A program made the translations under genes and the position numbers. The notes beneath the pieces are model-generated. The model saw only the letters and a program-made list of their open reading frames with translations. It ran no database searches and was not told where the DNA came from. A DNA stretch of 64,000 nt from contig PKWL01000011.1 in NCBI GenBank assembly GCA_003133225.1, positions 1 through 64,000 of the forward strand, read 5' to 3'. Every line of letters starts with the position of its first letter. Position 1 is the first letter of the stretch. This DNA comes from Janthinobacterium sp. (GTDB lineage: Bacteria; Pseudomonadota; Gammaproteobacteria; Burkholderiales; Burkholderiaceae_D). Below are positions 1-8,452 of this stretch, in pieces.

Positions 1-144
1 CTACTTGTGTATAACCAAATGCGCCTAAGGACACTTCTTCGTACACCCAAAAAATATCGGCGGCTTGGGCCTTGCAGCAGCTTGTCGCGTTCTTCCTGGA
101 AATTGAAATGCTCGGCCATGGACCCAAAAACAACGAAGGGCATC

Positions 145-711
145 ATGAAAAAAATCACCACCGCATTAAAATTGTTGGCCGTTGGCCTGTTTGCCCTGAA
201 CCTGAGCGCTTGTGGACTCATGCCACCAAGTGAGCGAAAAGACGTTTATGGGATGGTCTGGCGCGCCACCATAGTCAAGCAGTATGCTGATACTTCCAAA
301 GTGGGGACGTCTAAGGATGAGGGTACCGTCGAAGTACTAAAGTTACTACACTTCGTCCCCAGCCGGGATAGCGGTCTTCGGGCTGCCTTCGTTCAATATG
401 GGGAAGGGTGGGATACGCATACCCCATATGCCGTTGTTCCAGACCAAGTGGAGTTCTCTCAAATCAAGCGTGGGGCCCTGGTGGACGTGATGGAAGAGCA
501 ATGGGCCACTTCCAGTTATGAGACAGCGCACTTCCGCCGAATTTTGCGCGTCGTGTGTGAATCGGATGACGACAAGTGCATCGATGCCGAGAAAACCGCT
601 AAACGATACAAGGCTGTTGTCGACGAGCACCCCCCTGCGGACGTGTCTGCTAAGTATGGCGCGACTTACCTTCGACGTGTCACTCCTGAAGAAATCGCGA
701 AATACAAGTAA
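145..711 (+). CDS. Putative outer-membrane or periplasmic lipoprotein
   Basis: I chose the ATG at 145 rather than the upstream in-frame GTG at 7 because it gives a textbook lipoprotein signal: MKK, a hydrophobic run, then the lipobox LSAC with the lipidated cysteine at residue 23. The mature part is about 165 residues, polar, with a CESDDDKC segment that could form a disulfide near the middle. I do not recognise a family. It is a single gene ending in front of two hairpin terminators, next to the plasmid partition region. An entry-exclusion or surface role would be a guess. The secretion call is firm; the function is unknown. Confidence 0.75.
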   Translation: MKKITTALKLLAVGLFALNLSACGLMPPSERKDVYGMVWRATIVKQYADTSKVGTSKDEGTVEVLKLLHFVPSRDSGLRAAFVQYGEGWDTHTPYAVVPDQVEFSQIKRGALVDVMEEQWATSSYETAHFRRILRVVCESDDDKCIDAEKTAKRYKAVVDEHPPADVSAKYGATYLRRVTPEEIAKYK

Positions 712-771
712 TGAACTCGTCGTCGTTGATGCTATCTTTTGGGATTAATCGCGAATTTTGTAATGTGTTCT

Positions 772-803
772 AAAATGCAGACATCTTGGTGCCTGCATTT
801 TTT
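772..803 (+). terminator. Rho-independent terminator of the lipoprotein gene
   Basis: The arms AAAATGCAG (772-780) and CTGCATTTT (793-801) flank a 12-nt loop and run into a T tract. It lies about 60 bases after the lipoprotein stop codon. Confidence 0.7.
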
Positions 804-853
804 ATAGCAACGGGCTTCTTGCAATTAAGTGCTGGCACAAAATATGATAAAAG

Positions 854-878
854 GCGGAATCTAGAGGTTCCGCTTTTT
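854..878. terminator. Second, possibly bidirectional terminator
   Basis: The arms GCGGAA (854-859) and TTCCGC (868-873) are followed by five T residues on the plus strand and by an A/T-rich run on the other side. It sits between the convergent lipoprotein gene and the minus-strand gene ending at 903, so it may serve both. Confidence 0.55.
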
Positions 879-902
879 GCTGTCTTCTGATTACATATTC
901 TT

Positions 903-1838
903 TTAAGGGTTATTGAGAATGGGGTTGCCAACGACCATAGGACGGCCGTTGTCTTGCCAGAACTGGACGTTGTTCGTCACCGCGCCCGTGTCTGGCCGAG
1001 GCACCAAACCGGAACTTGCACAAGCGGATGAATCCTGGCTTGGCGCGCAATTCACCCCATACAGGGCTTGGGTAACGGCCTGAACCCCCAAGCCACTTGT
1101 GGCTGGCGTGTCAAAGTTATCAATCACCCCTTGATACACACTTCGGCCCGCATCAGAGTTGGGGGTGGTGGGCACGCTGTACCCTGCCGTTGCCCCCAAG
1201 AAGGGGCCGTTAATCGCGGAAGTCGGGTCCATGCCACCCAAAGTTGTCCCGGCCGCTAGGACTAGGCCCGCCTCAAGTGCTGCGGCCCCCACTACGGTGG
1301 ACGCCGTCAACGCTGCGCCTGCTGCCACTGCCGTTGCTGCTGTGGCAGCCGTCATCGTACCCGCTGCTACTGCTGCGGCGGCGGCCTCAGCTGTCATGCC
1401 AACTACGCCACCAAGGGCTGGCGCCCCTGCCACCAGTCCGGAAAGAAAAGTTGCGGGCCCCACAGTGGCAAAAGCGCCCGCTGTCGCACCCGCCGCAACT
1501 GCAAATGCGCCGGCGGTCACCACAACCAAGAAGACAACCGCAACTATTGCCAGCAAAGTCCAGCTGCTACTGCTTTGAGACCAGCTCGATGTCAGGGACT
1601 CAAAGGCTGGCAGGCTCCCGCCTACCCCCCCGAGTCCAGACAACACCGGACGGAACGACCAGTTGCGGAGGGCAAGAGGTTGGGTCAGGCGGGCTGAGGA
1701 GGTGTAAATGCACGAATTCACCGAACGGTCCCCCTTCAGCATGCGGCGCATGTGAGCACATGTATCCCGAGCAGATACAGGAGACGTAGCGCTAGAAAAA
1801 CTTTCAGGGCTTTTTCGCTGAGAATGGCATTCGAGCAC
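903..1838 (-). CDS. Ala/Gly-rich hydrophobic protein of unknown function
   Basis: The open frame encodes up to 311 residues. The middle third is very rich in Ala, Gly, Val and Thr, with a strongly hydrophobic segment (LLAIVAVVFLVVVTAGAF, around residues 95-112) followed by low-complexity alanine stretches. The C-terminal third is polar and contains two Cys residues. The start is uncertain: the far ATG at 1838 and the ATGs at 1751 and 1742 all lack a good ribosome binding site. The opposite strand is also open over the Ala-rich part, as expected from GCN-rich codons, so compositional bias could be keeping both strands open. The smooth polar C-terminus favours this strand. No family was recognised. 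Confidence 0.45.
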   Translation of the reverse strand: MLECHSQRKSPESFSSATSPVSARDTCAHMRRMLKGDRSVNSCIYTSSARLTQPLALRNWSFRPVLSGLGGVGGSLPAFESLTSSWSQSSSSWTLLAIVAVVFLVVVTAGAFAVAAGATAGAFATVGPATFLSGLVAGAPALGGVVGMTAEAAAAAVAAGTMTAATAATAVAAGAALTASTVVGAAALEAGLVLAAGTTLGGMDPTSAINGPFLGATAGYSVPTTPNSDAGRSVYQGVIDNFDTPATSGLGVQAVTQALYGVNCAPSQDSSACASSGLVPRPDTGAVTNNVQFWQDNGRPMVVGNPILNNP

Positions 1839-2061
1839 AATTAGCCGTCAATTGAACCGTTGGCATACTAGCGGTACGGTTTGAATAAGCGCTCGAAATA
1901 TATGATAAGCATCAGTCATACGACACGTACTAAGCGTATGAGGATTTCTAGGTGCGTGACGGTTAATATTTCCGCACAAGCCGGTACCGGATAACGCCAT
2001 CACAACTGCCAAAAAAATACCGTTATAGCGCAGTTATGCGTTTTAACGGTATTCGAATAAT

Positions 2062-2412
2062 TCAGCTTTTCCGCCCCGGTGTGACCTTCTCCAGCCGGTT
2101 AAGCGCAACAACCAATTCCTCTCCTTTGAGCATGTCCAACGCCTGTAAACCCGCGCGTATAACCTCGCTCTTTGTCGAAATATGACCTTCTTTCGCTGCC
2201 TTGGTCCTGATTTTTCCGATGCGGGCATAATCGTCATGGGGCATCGAGAATGTATCCCGTACAACGGGTGATTTTTTCGCCACCGGTTCGGGAGTTGCAG
2301 CCGACGGTTTCAATAGAATCGAGTCAGCTTTGTCAAATCGGTCCTGCAGAGCCTTATCCTGATTTGCAACCGTTGTCCGAAGTTTGTTGTTGTCAAACAT
2401 TTTTTTCGTCAT
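2062..2412 (-). CDS. Ribbon-helix-helix partition partner of ParA
   Basis: This 116-residue protein has a flexible charged N-terminus and, from about residue 50 (VVRDTFSMPHDDY), a ribbon-helix-helix domain with the pattern of a beta strand followed by helices ending in EVIRAGLQAL. Its ATG overlaps the parA stop codon by 4 bases (ATGA at 2409-2412), so the two are translationally coupled. By analogy with small centromere-binding proteins of type Ib partition systems (ParG or Omega class), it probably binds the dyad region upstream of parA, stimulates the ParA ATPase and represses the operon. The domain and context are clear; the exact family is inferred. Confidence 0.8.
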   Translation of the reverse strand: MTKKMFDNNKLRTTVANQDKALQDRFDKADSILLKPSAATPEPVAKKSPVVRDTFSMPHDDYARIGKIRTKAAKEGHISTKSEVIRAGLQALDMLKGEELVVALNRLEKVTPGRKS

Positions 2413-3074
2413 TTGGACTCTCCCAGTAATGCTAATACTTCGGCGCCCAACGCCCGGATTTCATCTGCTGCTGGTTTCGCATCTCGGCCCAAATCAGCTA
2501 CCGATACGCCTGCGATTACGGCTTCCTGGTATGCCGTGCGATTGAAAAGCCGTGAGGTCATCAACGGTATGCCAAAATCCTCCAACTCTCGCATAATTGT
2601 CTTTGATAGCGATGTACGCACCACTCTGTTTGGCAGGATGACCGCTTTAAGGTCTGGATTAATTATTTGTGCCATTGCAATCAATTTTTTTACGCCAAAC
2701 GTTGCCCAAAAATCGGCCGGCGAGGGCGCCAGTGGGATAATAACAAGGTGAGCGACCAAAAGTGCTGATTGAGACGCCAATGAAAAAAGTGAGCTAGGGC
2801 AATCCACAACTATGAAATCATAGTTATTTAGCTGTTTTTGAATCTCTCTATGGATTTTTTCTTCGTAAGATGAAAAATTTAAGACAGCCAATGGAAATTT
2901 GGTGTTACTTGGGGCGGCCTTTGACCACTCGGTTGATGTCCCTTGGCCGTCAGCGTCTGCGATGAGCACCCGATATCCCCGGCTTGCGAGGTTTGCTCCT
3001 AGCATGGTCGAGACTAAGCTTTTACCAGACCCGCCTTTTTGGTTTGTTACGCTGATTATTAGAGCTGGTTTCAT
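2409..3074 (-). CDS. parA: ParA-type partition ATPase
   Basis: The 221-residue protein begins with a beta strand and the deviant Walker A motif KGGSGKS (residues 13-19), then the Walker A' region DADGQGT (around 41-47) and Walker B FIVVDCPSS (around 86-94). The short length without an N-terminal helix-turn-helix fits type Ib ParA. These dynamic ATPases position plasmid copies on the nucleoid with their centromere-binding partner, encoded immediately downstream. The ATG at 3074 has a good AAGGA ribosome binding site 8 bases upstream. The promoter and operator must lie in the dyad-rich stretch at 3098-3157. Confidence 0.93.
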   Translation of the reverse strand: MKPALIISVTNQKGGSGKSLVSTMLGANLASRGYRVLIADADGQGTSTEWSKAAPSNTKFPLAVLNFSSYEEKIHREIQKQLNNYDFIVVDCPSSLFSLASQSALLVAHLVIIPLAPSPADFWATFGVKKLIAMAQIINPDLKAVILPNRVVRTSLSKTIMRELEDFGIPLMTSRLFNRTAYQEAVIAGVSVADLGRDAKPAADEIRALGAEVLALLGESK

Positions 3075-3097
3075 GCTGGTTTTCCTTTTAACGTTAC

Positions 3098-3157
3098 AAC
3101 AGTTAGAACGGTTCTAACTGTTCTACCTATATGTAGAAACAAGATTTATTTTCTACC
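3098..3157. promoter_or_regulatory. Putative centromere/operator (parS) of the par operon
   Basis: Just upstream of parA is a near-perfect palindrome with 12-base arms around a single base (3098-3122; ACAGTTAGAAC mirrored by GTTCTAACTGT). The half-site TTCTACC recurs at 3121-3127 and 3151-3157, and its inverse GTAGAAA lies at 3133-3139. Repeated short boxes in direct and inverted orientation beside a parA promoter are typical of ribbon-helix-helix centromeres. The binding function is inferred from position. Confidence 0.6.
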
Positions 3158-3203
3158 GGGGTTATTTCCATAGAAATTAATTTTATAGTGTCCTAAATCT
3201 TAC

Positions 3204-3470
3204 TTAGGTGACGAAGACAAGCACAGCACCGGAATCGGTACATGGGCTCTTACTTGTTAGCAGCAGTTTTAAATCGTGTTCAAGCTTGAGTACGGCCTTC
3301 GCGAGCTCGAGCGCAGCATGTATCGATGATGTTTCGATATTCCCTCTTTTTTTGACGTTTGCAAGCCAGCAAAGAGTCGTAAACGAAATTCTTGCAGGCT
3401 GCAGCAGTGGCAAAATTTCGTGCAACCGTTGTGCGGCAAGTTCCTGCTCTCTCGTAAAATAGATTTTCAT
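3204..3470 (-). CDS. Small helical protein next to rep, unknown function
   Basis: The frame encodes 88 residues from the ATG at 3470. It could extend further upstream, but that would run into the rep start at 3793. The protein looks like a compact helical domain with alternating charged and leucine-rich segments (LAAQRLHEILPLL, LELAKAVLKLEHDLKLLL). It lies between the par operator and rep and is transcribed away from rep, a position where copy-number or regulatory proteins are often found, but I recognise no family. There is no convincing ribosome binding site. Confidence 0.45.
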   Translation of the reverse strand: MKIYFTREQELAAQRLHEILPLLQPARISFTTLCWLANVKKRGNIETSSIHAALELAKAVLKLEHDLKLLLTSKSPCTDSGAVLVFVT

Positions 3471-3792
3471 AGTTGTATTCTTAACATTGATTTTCTTTCG
3501 AATTAACGAAATTTTTTTGTCCTGGACTTTGTATAGCGAACGATTGCCCATGAGTGGGGGCATCGCTAAAAATTGGCCGGAGCAAGTTGAAAAGGATGGG
3601 CGAAGCAGGTCAATATTGCTGGGGCAGTCATTCATATTGTGCGTATCGTATGATTTGGCATACGATATGTTCTTGAGTTTGACGAGGCAGAGCGGGATGT
3701 TGTGCCGAGAAACGAGTACCGGCAGCGACAACGGAGGATAAAAGTCATCCGCTATATAGTCTAAGAGGGCGACAGCGCCTAGAGGATTTTTA

Positions 3793-5175
3793 ATGCCAAA
3801 AAATATAGCCAAAAAAATGGCTCATAGGATGGAGGACCAGAATCTAAGCACGCTTGATTTTCGGTTCGCGTTCGAGCCGGAGTTCATATTCACATATACC
3901 CCGGACGCTCTGCGGGGCGCCTGCGAACAATCGAACATGGTCGCGCGCCTGTTTGTGCTGCGCATGGGCGAAATGTTGGCTTTGACACCCGATACCCCGA
4001 CGGTCGAACGTGCTGGTTTCTTGCGCCTGCTATCCGACCGGGACTGGTTGCAAAAAATGATTGGACTTGCTCGCGCTGAAGAGGCGTTTAACTATGACGC
4101 CGACGAGTCGTGCTACGCAGAGCTCAATGCCACTCGACTGGCCAAAATCGCGGCCTATGAGGCAGCAAGGCCAAGCCGACGAGTAGCAATAGTGGCCAAG
4201 GAAGGGGGCGGCCCGGATTCAGACAAGGCAACGGCGGATAAAAAGCCAGAACAAAAAGCCGAACGTAAAGAAGGGCAGGCCGAGCCTGAACATTTTCTGC
4301 ATGGCTTTCGCAAGGGGCAGCTACAAATCACGAACTTCATTACGCGCTGCCAGATACTTCGCGTGGGTGCGCGCAAGAAAGGTCGGCAGCAATGGACAGA
4401 CGACGCGCCGCTAATTGTTCGGGATGTATCGGGATTCAAGACTGGGGAGGTGGTCATCTCATATTCCGGCCAGGAACTGCGCCCCCAGGACATCGTAACC
4501 TGGTCCAAGGTCCTCCATATGGCGGTGACCAGCCCTCTCGGGACGAAGGTTAGTGTTTCAAAAGCGAAGCTTTTATCTGCGCGTGGCGGTGGCGATAGCA
4601 CCAATTCGGCTAACGCGGCGAGGGAAGAAATCGAACGCCTTCAAAAATCCTACTTTAAGGTGACTGTTCGATGTTCACGCACGATTGCCGCGATTGCGGC
4701 GGGGTCTCCCGACGACAATAGTATTCAAGACGCCAAAAAAACCGGAGTTCTTTCGATGTCGTTCCACCTGCTCGGGCAGACGACCACCAGCGGGAGGCTT
4801 TGGACAATCCATGTCGAGCCAGTGGTACGGCTATTGTTTGGTAAAGGCATATCGTCTTGGTTTGACGAGCGCGTCTACAAGACCATCAAGGGCGAGTTCG
4901 CCAAGCGTCTGTACCTCCTCTATTACTCCCATGTGGTGTGCTATCCGTTAACGCTTACCGAGCTTAGGAAATATCTGGGCTCGACAATGGCGGAGGATTC
5001 GAAGTTCAAGGGTGCGGTAGACGCGGCGCACCGTGAATTGGCAAAACGGGGAGCCATCTGTGAAGGTTGGAAATTAGAAAAAAGCGCGCGTCGATATAAT
5101 GCCGTCGCATATGTGGTTGCGCGTCCGGACCGCACAGACGCCGGAGAGTCCGAAGAAAATGCTGAGGCGGCCTAA
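3793..5175 (+). CDS. TrfA-like plasmid replication initiator
   Basis: This 460-residue protein carries a TrfA-type domain in its C-terminal half (about residues 215-445). The segment ISYSGQELRPQDIVTWSKVL corresponds to the conserved YTGEEL...W..VL region of RK2 TrfA, followed by a winged-helix region and FAKRLYLLYYSHVVCYPLTL near the end. TrfA proteins bind iterons in oriV, open the DNA and load the host helicase. The N-terminal 170 residues are extra relative to the domain and include a charged linker (about 140-168). The start has AGAGGA 7 bases upstream. Iterons begin 68 bases after the stop codon, which supports the call. Confidence 0.88.
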   Translation: MPKNIAKKMAHRMEDQNLSTLDFRFAFEPEFIFTYTPDALRGACEQSNMVARLFVLRMGEMLALTPDTPTVERAGFLRLLSDRDWLQKMIGLARAEEAFNYDADESCYAELNATRLAKIAAYEAARPSRRVAIVAKEGGGPDSDKATADKKPEQKAERKEGQAEPEHFLHGFRKGQLQITNFITRCQILRVGARKKGRQQWTDDAPLIVRDVSGFKTGEVVISYSGQELRPQDIVTWSKVLHMAVTSPLGTKVSVSKAKLLSARGGGDSTNSANAAREEIERLQKSYFKVTVRCSRTIAAIAAGSPDDNSIQDAKKTGVLSMSFHLLGQTTTSGRLWTIHVEPVVRLLFGKGISSWFDERVYKTIKGEFAKRLYLLYYSHVVCYPLTLTELRKYLGSTMAEDSKFKGAVDAAHRELAKRGAICEGWKLEKSARRYNAVAYVVARPDRTDAGESEENAEAA

Positions 5176-5242
5176 TCGTAAAACACGCCGAATTCGGTCT
5201 CATGGCCTCGAATTCACGGCGGTCGCAAGCTTGATTTTAAAA

Positions 5243-5349
5243 CCGCCGGACACTCCGGGTTTTCCGCCGGACACTACCGAAATATCCGCCCGGCACTGCG
5301 GATTTTCCGCCCGACACTCCGCCTTTTCCGACGGACACTTCACGATTTT
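5243..5349 (+). repeat. Five phased iterons, replication origin oriV
   Basis: Five copies of a sequence close to CCGCCGGACACT start at 5243, 5264, 5286, 5307 and 5328, that is every 21 or 22 bases (two helical turns). All share the GRCACT core (GACACT in four, GGCACT in the third) and are followed by an AT-rich stretch (5350-5430) with a small direct repeat AGCTTACTGT / AGCTTATTGT. The spacing, the core and the position right after a TrfA-like gene identify the initiator-binding array and the likely melting region. Confidence 0.85.
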
Positions 5350-5375
5350 GCGGAATTATCGTTATAAATACTGAA

Positions 5376-6199
5376 TAAAACCGGAGCGCTAGCTTACTGT
5401 AGCTTATTGTCGCTTTTTTTATAACTTCAAAACCATATCTTTGAAGCCTTTCAATTTAGGGGGCCGGCGTCCAAGTTGAAGTAAAACTGACGGTGACATT
5501 GGAAGTGTTGCGCCTAACGGCGCGTTGGCCAAGATTGTGCGGGAGAGCAGACGTGCCTGGCAGTCCAGCGTAGCGCTCTGGTCAACTGACGTTCGGGTTT
5601 GGAAAACGACACCACAATGAAGGTTGCAGGCGCGGCCAGCAATGCGGCTGTCCCGACATCCGATAATTCATGGGCCGGGGCGCGCTAGACCTGTCTTACG
5701 ACCTGCCAATTGGTGCTATCAGACCCTACGCTAGGAAGCCCAGTTTGGCATTCGACATGGGTGACGTAGTTGTCGACTTGCGGCGTGCCGTGCAGCATAA
5801 ACCGGGTGCCGCTGTACGAGCGCAGCACATGGCGATGGGATGATGTCTTACCAGCCAACTCCCTGCTAATTTTTACAAACAATGACATGCGCCTGCGATA
5901 AGACCAAGGCTGAAGGTTGTCCTTTGGCAAACGACTGCCAAAGTCGTGGGTTAGCTGAGTTGTTGGGGGCCGCAAACCAGAGTAAGTGTGGCGGGTGCTG
6001 CTTAGCCTAAGCAAGACAATTAAAAATCCCTTGACAATGTTGTTGCATTAGAGAAACATAAGCTGAACCCGAAAATATTCCAAAAAAACAACGACGAGCC
6101 CGCTGGGTTCGGTTTCTAGCATCAGTTTCAGGAATTAGTAGCTATACAAGATGAGGACAATGCACTCGCCAATTCAATCATGGAAAATAGGGACAAATT
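5376..6199. other. Stretch without a confident gene, downstream of oriV
   Basis: After the iterons comes an AT-rich segment and then mixed sequence with no gene I trust. A minus-strand frame of 109 codons (5685-6014) is open but has no ribosome binding site and no recognisable similarity, so I leave it as a possibility only. The last 100 bases before 6200 are AT-rich and probably hold the promoter of the next gene (GCTATACA at about 6141). Confidence 0.4.
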
Positions 6200-6652
6200 A
6201 TGGACAACACGCTCGTCTTGAGTTTATACAAAAATAGCCGCGGTGCCGTAATTGGCGATTTGTACCGTGGCGAGGAAAGACTGCTGGCTACGGCACATCC
6301 CGCGACAATTGCAGCAGCCATTTTTTCAATGGATAAATACAGTTTTATTTTCAAATCAAAGAAAGGTCAAGGGGAATTTTCATTCCCCATAGATATAGGA
6401 GAATTGGATGCACTAGGATGTTTGGTGGAGGACCAGGACGATGGAAAATTCTTAAGCGGATTTGCGACGTTTTCTCGATTTGACTTTGCAAATCCGGCAC
6501 CGTTCGATACTCAAGCGGATATCCACTTCCGAACGGCGGTTTTTCACCTTCCAAAGGCATTATTGAGGGTGCTTCCTTCTGAACCACAACCGAAAAGCTT
6601 TAAGAAGGACCTAAAAACCAGGAATAAGTACGTATACTTCCCGTACTGCTGA
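6200..6652 (+). CDS. Small unknown protein, founder of a local family (SFPI motif)
   Basis: The 150-residue protein is not a known family to me. It belongs to a local group: the gene at 19424-19741 shares the layout LSL......G..VGDLYR.GE.LL......AIAAAIF.M followed by F.FPI..G.L, and two broken copies occur at 7615 and 14713. The N-terminal ~85 residues form the conserved alpha/beta part; the C-terminus is unique and ends in YVYFPYC. A good hairpin terminator follows directly. The presence of two intact and two decayed copies on one plasmid suggests repeated duplication of a dispensable or diversifying gene. Confidence 0.7.
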   Translation: MDNTLVLSLYKNSRGAVIGDLYRGEERLLATAHPATIAAAIFSMDKYSFIFKSKKGQGEFSFPIDIGELDALGCLVEDQDDGKFLSGFATFSRFDFANPAPFDTQADIHFRTAVFHLPKALLRVLPSEPQPKSFKKDLKTRNKYVYFPYC

Positions 6653-6656
6653 GTGA

Positions 6657-6778
6657 TTCGAAGAGCCGCTGTGCGGCTCTTTTAGGCTTTGCTGAAGTAG
6701 TCGACCTATACTAAGAGCACTCCAAAAACAAGTAACAAAATTATTAAATTAATTATTCAGCCCCCGCAGAGCAATCTA
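6657..6778 (+). repeat. Direct repeat A, copy 1 (3' flank of SFPI gene)
   Basis: About 120 bases starting with TTCGAAGAGCCGC and running through CTGAAGTAGTCGACCTA and CACTCCAAAAACAAG to CCCCCGCAGAGCAATCT recur at 7694-7810 with roughly 90 percent identity by eye. Copy 1 ends inside the second hairpin of copy 2, so it lost the 3' arm of that terminator. Confidence 0.85.
6662..6684 (+). terminator. Terminator of the SFPI-family gene
   Basis: The arms AGAGCCGC and GCGGCTCT surround a TGT loop and run into TTTT. Confidence 0.75.
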
Positions 6779-6822
6779 GGCGTTAAGTTATCGTGTTGAA
6801 AATCTGACGTCGTATTAATTCA

Positions 6823-6860
6823 AGCCCACGCTGAGGCACTCTCCGCGTGGGCTCTTTCTT
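6823..6860 (+). terminator. Terminator-like hairpin
   Basis: The arms AGCCCACGC (6823-6831) and GCGTGGGCT (6845-6853) are followed by CTTTCTT. No gene ends directly upstream. It is probably left over from a lost gene; a 3' half of the same hairpin is seen near 15781. Confidence 0.55.
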
Positions 6861-7221
6861 GTAGCGCGGCTGGTGCCTCAGTACAGAGGACCATGCGATG
6901 TGGGTCGGTCTGTTTGGCAGCTACTGGGTGGAAAGACGGAGTCAAGGACCGATAATGCCCGAGCACGCGTGGGAAAAGCCAATGTTTAATAATGGCTGAA
7001 TTGACCTATGCGGCATCGGAAAGACGGTTAATTCATTTGATTTTATGAATAAAAGCGAAAAAATTGACGATGGAAAAAAAATCCAAAATGGCACCGACAT
7101 GCAGGTCTAGAACGCGTTGGTGCTCAGTGGCGTGTTTTTTTTAAATTGTTTTTGAAAAACCATCAATGCTGGCCAATCGTTCGCTATACTACATAGGAAA
7201 AAACAAACACAAGGATTAATC

Positions 7222-7599
7222 ATGACAACCCATATGGGCGGCGCAGCAATGAAAAACGGTATCGAACGCATTGAAAAGGTGGCGGGAGCAACGGCATTGG
7301 AGCAAATGATGCGATATAACTCCGGTGCCCTCAGATATGAAATCGAATGTGCATTTGGCGTTCTGAAACGCGCGGCGAAGGCGATGCCAGACGCGAACGA
7401 TGAAAAACTAAGGAGTTTAGTTGCAGCGACCATTGCTGCGAACGACGTCTTGACAGCGTATTTTGTTCACGGCGCCGCAATTTCCGAATGGTTGCCGACA
7501 ATCGCCGATGGCGTGGTGAGTGAATATCTTGAAGTGAAGTTGCTGAATGCGATAAACGATATCGACCATGCTGTCGCCGCTCTGAAACCTTATTTGTAA
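7222..7599 (+). CDS. Small all-helical protein of unknown function
   Basis: This gene encodes 125 residues, predicted mostly helical (for example GALRYEIECAFGVLKRAAKA and KLRSLVAATIAANDVL), without membrane segments or motifs I know. The ATG has AGGA 7 bases upstream and a GCTATACT promoter-like box at about 7190. It sits between the intact SFPI gene and the decayed copy of it, so the 6.6-7.8 kb segment can be read as a duplication into which, or next to which, this gene became established. Confidence 0.65.
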   Translation: MTTHMGGAAMKNGIERIEKVAGATALEQMMRYNSGALRYEIECAFGVLKRAAKAMPDANDEKLRSLVAATIAANDVLTAYFVHGAAISEWLPTIADGVVSEYLEVKLLNAINDIDHAVAALKPYL

Positions 7600-7614
7600 A
7601 GAGACCTTGAGTCG

Positions 7615-7767
7615 AAAAAAGGGATGGGACAATTCTCGTTTCCTATTGATGCCGGTGAGCTCGATGCGTTCGGGTTTCCGTATTGCTTATTCTTTCGAAG
7701 AGCCGCGACTCTTTTGGGCTTAGCTGAAGTAGTCGACCTACGCGAAGAGCACTCCAAAAACAAGTAA
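7615..7767 (+). pseudogene. Decayed copy of the SFPI-family gene
   Basis: Translation gives KKGMGQFSFPIDAGELDAFG, matching the centre of the gene at 6200 (KKGQGEFSFPIDIGELDALG). It then jumps straight to FPYC, which in the intact gene lies at the very C-terminus. The stop codon after FPYC is lost, so the frame reads on through the former terminator. There is no start codon. The copy therefore has a deleted 5' part and a large internal deletion, and it is followed by repeat A copy 2. Confidence 0.8.
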
Positions 7768-7810
7768 CAAAATTATTAAAGTAATTATTCAACCCCCGCA
7801 GAGCAATCTC
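7694..7810 (+). repeat. Direct repeat A, copy 2
   Basis: This is the second copy of the 3' flank of the SFPI gene (first copy 6657-6778). Here the first hairpin is shortened by a small deletion, while the second hairpin is complete. Confidence 0.85.
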
Positions 7811-7826
7811 CGGGGGTTTCCTTTTG
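7793..7826 (+). terminator. Terminator at the end of repeat A copy 2
   Basis: The arms CCCCCG (7793-7798) and CGGGGG (7811-7816) are followed by TTTCCTTTT. Confidence 0.6.
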
Positions 7827-7854
7827 TCCGTTCACTTATCGACGGACGACAAAC

Positions 7855-8077
7855 TTAGACTTTCAGCAAGTCCATCAATTTACCTTCACCTGTCCAGTCT
7901 TTGACCCAATTTGGCTGACGGCCGCGACCGGTCTATTGTTGCGACGAATTATTGGGGGTGCGGTAGCGTACGGCCACGGTACCGGTCTTCACCGCCCTGA
8001 GCAATGCCAAGAATCTGTTAACGAGCGGATGTCAGTTCAGCCTGCTCGCGCGTCTTCATCTGCTTTTTAATACATGG
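7855..8077 (-). pseudogene. H-NS family pseudogene
   Basis: Read on the minus strand, this segment is a damaged copy of the H-NS gene at 13657-13965. It retains the C-terminal DNA-binding part (KTGTVAVRYR then GRGRQPNWVK), but the conserved Trp codon is a TAG stop. About 40 bases between the oligomerisation and DNA-binding parts are deleted with a frame change, and the N-terminus is truncated. It lies 6 kb from its intact relative and probably arose by duplication. Confidence 0.85.
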
Positions 8078-8196
8078 CCGGTTCGTGGACCGGCATCGCG
8101 GTCCGACATATCGTGCCAGCACGAGACGCTGCACTTGATTCCCACTACCGGTCGACTGTCCCGTCGCGAGGTCTCTGCAGCATTTGCAGCTGCCCG

Positions 8197-8397
8197 CTAT
8201 TGCTGGCTTTTTGTTGCCTGTGCTCGGGCATTACTGCGTCGAATAAGCTCGCGAAACTCGTCCTCGAGCCCCGCGTCTGCCAAGGTCAGCCCCTCAAAGC
8301 TGCCTGTTTTTGTGCGCTGACGCACAATTTCGGCCATTCGCTCCGCTGAAACTGGGCGCAGCAATCGCCGCATTATTGCTAGAGTTTGTGGATTCAT
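8197..8397 (-). CDS. Small charged helical protein, unknown
   Basis: The chosen start gives 66 residues beginning MNPQTLAIMRRLL, rich in Arg and Glu and predicted fully helical (MAEIVRQRTKTGSFEG, EDEFRELIRRSNARAQ). A longer in-frame start at 8550 exists but overlaps the divergent microprotein gene at 8453. There is no strong ribosome binding site. I recognise no family; short helical basic proteins like this are common on plasmids. Confidence 0.5.
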   Translation of the reverse strand: MNPQTLAIMRRLLRPVSAERMAEIVRQRTKTGSFEGLTLADAGLEDEFRELIRRSNARAQATKSQQ

Positions 8398-8452
8398 GTT
8401 GAATATTCTAGCAGCGCTGTGGCGAAATAGGCGTATTAAAAACGAGGTGGCT

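Noticed and set aside
1068-1789. Three overlapping plus-strand open frames opposite the Ala-rich protein
   Set aside because: They are open because GCN-rich codons on the other strand leave few stops. They have no ribosome binding sites and low-complexity products.
3471-3812. N-terminal extension of the small minus-strand gene at 3204
   Set aside because: It would overlap the rep start and ribosome site, and its composition does not look coding.
4155-4604. Minus-strand frame of 149 codons inside the replication gene
   Set aside because: It is a shadow of the TrfA-like coding sequence with no initiation signal.
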